DNA of 8,475 nucleotides. It comes from Ruminococcaceae bacterium UBA4958 (GTDB lineage Bacteria; Bacillota; Clostridia; Oscillospirales; Acutalibacteraceae). Made by a program: the position numbers and the translations under genes. Shown here in pieces: positions 7,925-8,475 of the stretch (within the stretch, counting starts at the first letter, position 1; every line of letters begins with the position of its first letter). The stretch is taken from positions 1-8,475 of the forward strand of contig DHAI01000069.1 of assembly GCA_002397355.1 (NCBI GenBank), written 5' to 3'. Below the pieces are notes generated by a model. It was not told the DNA's origin. It did no database searches and saw nothing but the letters and a program-made list of their open reading frames with translations.

Positions 7925-8475
7925 TTAAAGCTCCAGCGCCAGCTTGCGCGACAGATTCTTGAATTCCCGCGCCAGTTCCTTCTCGGAAAGTGCCTTCGGC
8001 GTGACGACCGAGATATTCTGCGTGATGCTCGTGCCAAAACCGCTTCCGGACGAACCGTTTGCGGCAGAGGATTGGGCGTTCATGTCGAAAGAGGTGGGGA
8101 CCGCGTTCTGCATATCGGCCGCCACCCGGTTCATCTCGTTGCCGAAGCCCGCCCCAAGCCCCGCGGCCATATTTTCGCCCAGCCCCGCAAACAAGGCCGA
8201 TGGGGAGTGGATACCAAAAAAGTCCTTGATCCTCGAAACCACGCCGCCGAAAAAGCCGGAAATCTTGCTCCACAGCCATGCGCCCGCGTCGGAGATGCCC
8301 TGCCACAGGCCCTTGATGAGGTTTCCACCGACCTGCGCCATCTGTCCAATCGAACCGGAAAATCCACTCACAAGAGCCGCGACGATCTGCGGCACCGCCC
8401 TGACCACCGCGGCGATGATCGCCGGGAGGTTTGCAATCAGGGCGACCAGCAGCCGGACGGGAAGTACCGCTACTT
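7925..8475 (-). CDS. Phage tail tape-measure protein, C-terminal part (partial)
   Basis: The frame is open from the right edge of the window and gives the last 182 residues; the N-terminal part is outside. A long hydrophobic stretch (visible residues about 7-36, LLVALIANLPAIIAAVVRAV and on) is typical of tape-measure proteins, which span the tail lumen and set its length. The segment NLIKGLWQGISD followed by KDFFGIHSPSALFAGLG (about 82-98) is the well-known C-terminal signature of these proteins. The end (about 160-182, KALSEKELAREFKNLSRKLALEL) is a charged helix. A GTG at 8407 is internal and not the start, because the frame continues upstream without a stop. The stop lies a few bases before the ribosome binding site of the distal tail gene. 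Confidence 0.92.
   Translation of the reverse strand, partial: VAVLPVRLLVALIANLPAIIAAVVRAVPQIVAALVSGFSGSIGQMAQVGGNLIKGLWQGISDAGAWLWSKISGFFGGVVSRIKDFFGIHSPSALFAGLGENMAAGLGAGFGNEMNRVAADMQNAVPTSFDMNAQSSAANGSSGSGFGTSITQNISVVTPKALSEKELAREFKNLSRKLALEL

Noticed and set aside
7518..8306. A 262-residue minus-strand open frame spanning the distal tail and tape-measure genes
   Set aside because: It is Arg/Gly-rich and overlaps two well-recognised genes in another frame.

Overview
The window is the late end of a siphovirus-type prophage from a fairly high-GC Firmicute, followed on the left by its junction with resident DNA. Every gene I can support is on the minus strand, so the biological order runs from right (8475) to left (1). 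The organism is inferred to be a gut-type Clostridium relative (Oscillospiraceae/Ruminococcaceae-like). The grounds are the strong AGGAGG-type ribosome binding sites, the Gram-positive siphophage tail genes, the CW_7/LysM endolysin, and a TnpX/TnpW-like recombination module of the kind known from clostridial Tn4451-type elements. I cannot name the species.

Tail and lysis region (8475 to 2297, GC-rich). The genes in order of transcription are: the C-terminus of the tape-measure protein; a distal tail protein of the Sipho_tail family; a Gp37-like tail hub protein; a small baseplate or appendage protein; a 567-residue fibronectin-type/Ig-like fibre protein; a TcdE/Cp-1-type holin; and a three-domain endolysin (amidase, CW_7, LysM). 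Several genes overlap by 1-4 bases or have a ribosome binding site lying over the previous stop codon. Two strong terminator-like hairpins nevertheless interrupt the series, after the distal tail gene and before the holin. A third closes it after the endolysin.

Integration module (2208 to 283, visibly less GC-rich). A 70-residue TnpW-like protein is followed, with its stop codon abutting the next ribosome binding site, by a 551-residue large serine recombinase with a zinc ribbon, a coiled coil and a DUF4368-like C-terminus. A perfect hairpin lies directly before the recombinase ribosome binding site. A rho-independent terminator follows the recombinase stop.

Junction (about 282 to 1). Just beyond that terminator begins an open frame for the middle of a second, different serine recombinase, with an in-frame stop where its N-terminal half should be. 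The simplest reading is that the prophage integrated inside a resident serine-recombinase gene, probably part of another mobile element. The missing N-terminal half would then lie at the far end of the prophage, outside this window.

The most interesting points are the mobile element apparently nested in another element's recombinase gene, the use of a transposon-style tnpW-recombinase pair by a phage, and several undescribed perfect inverted repeats in and around the recombinase and tail genes.
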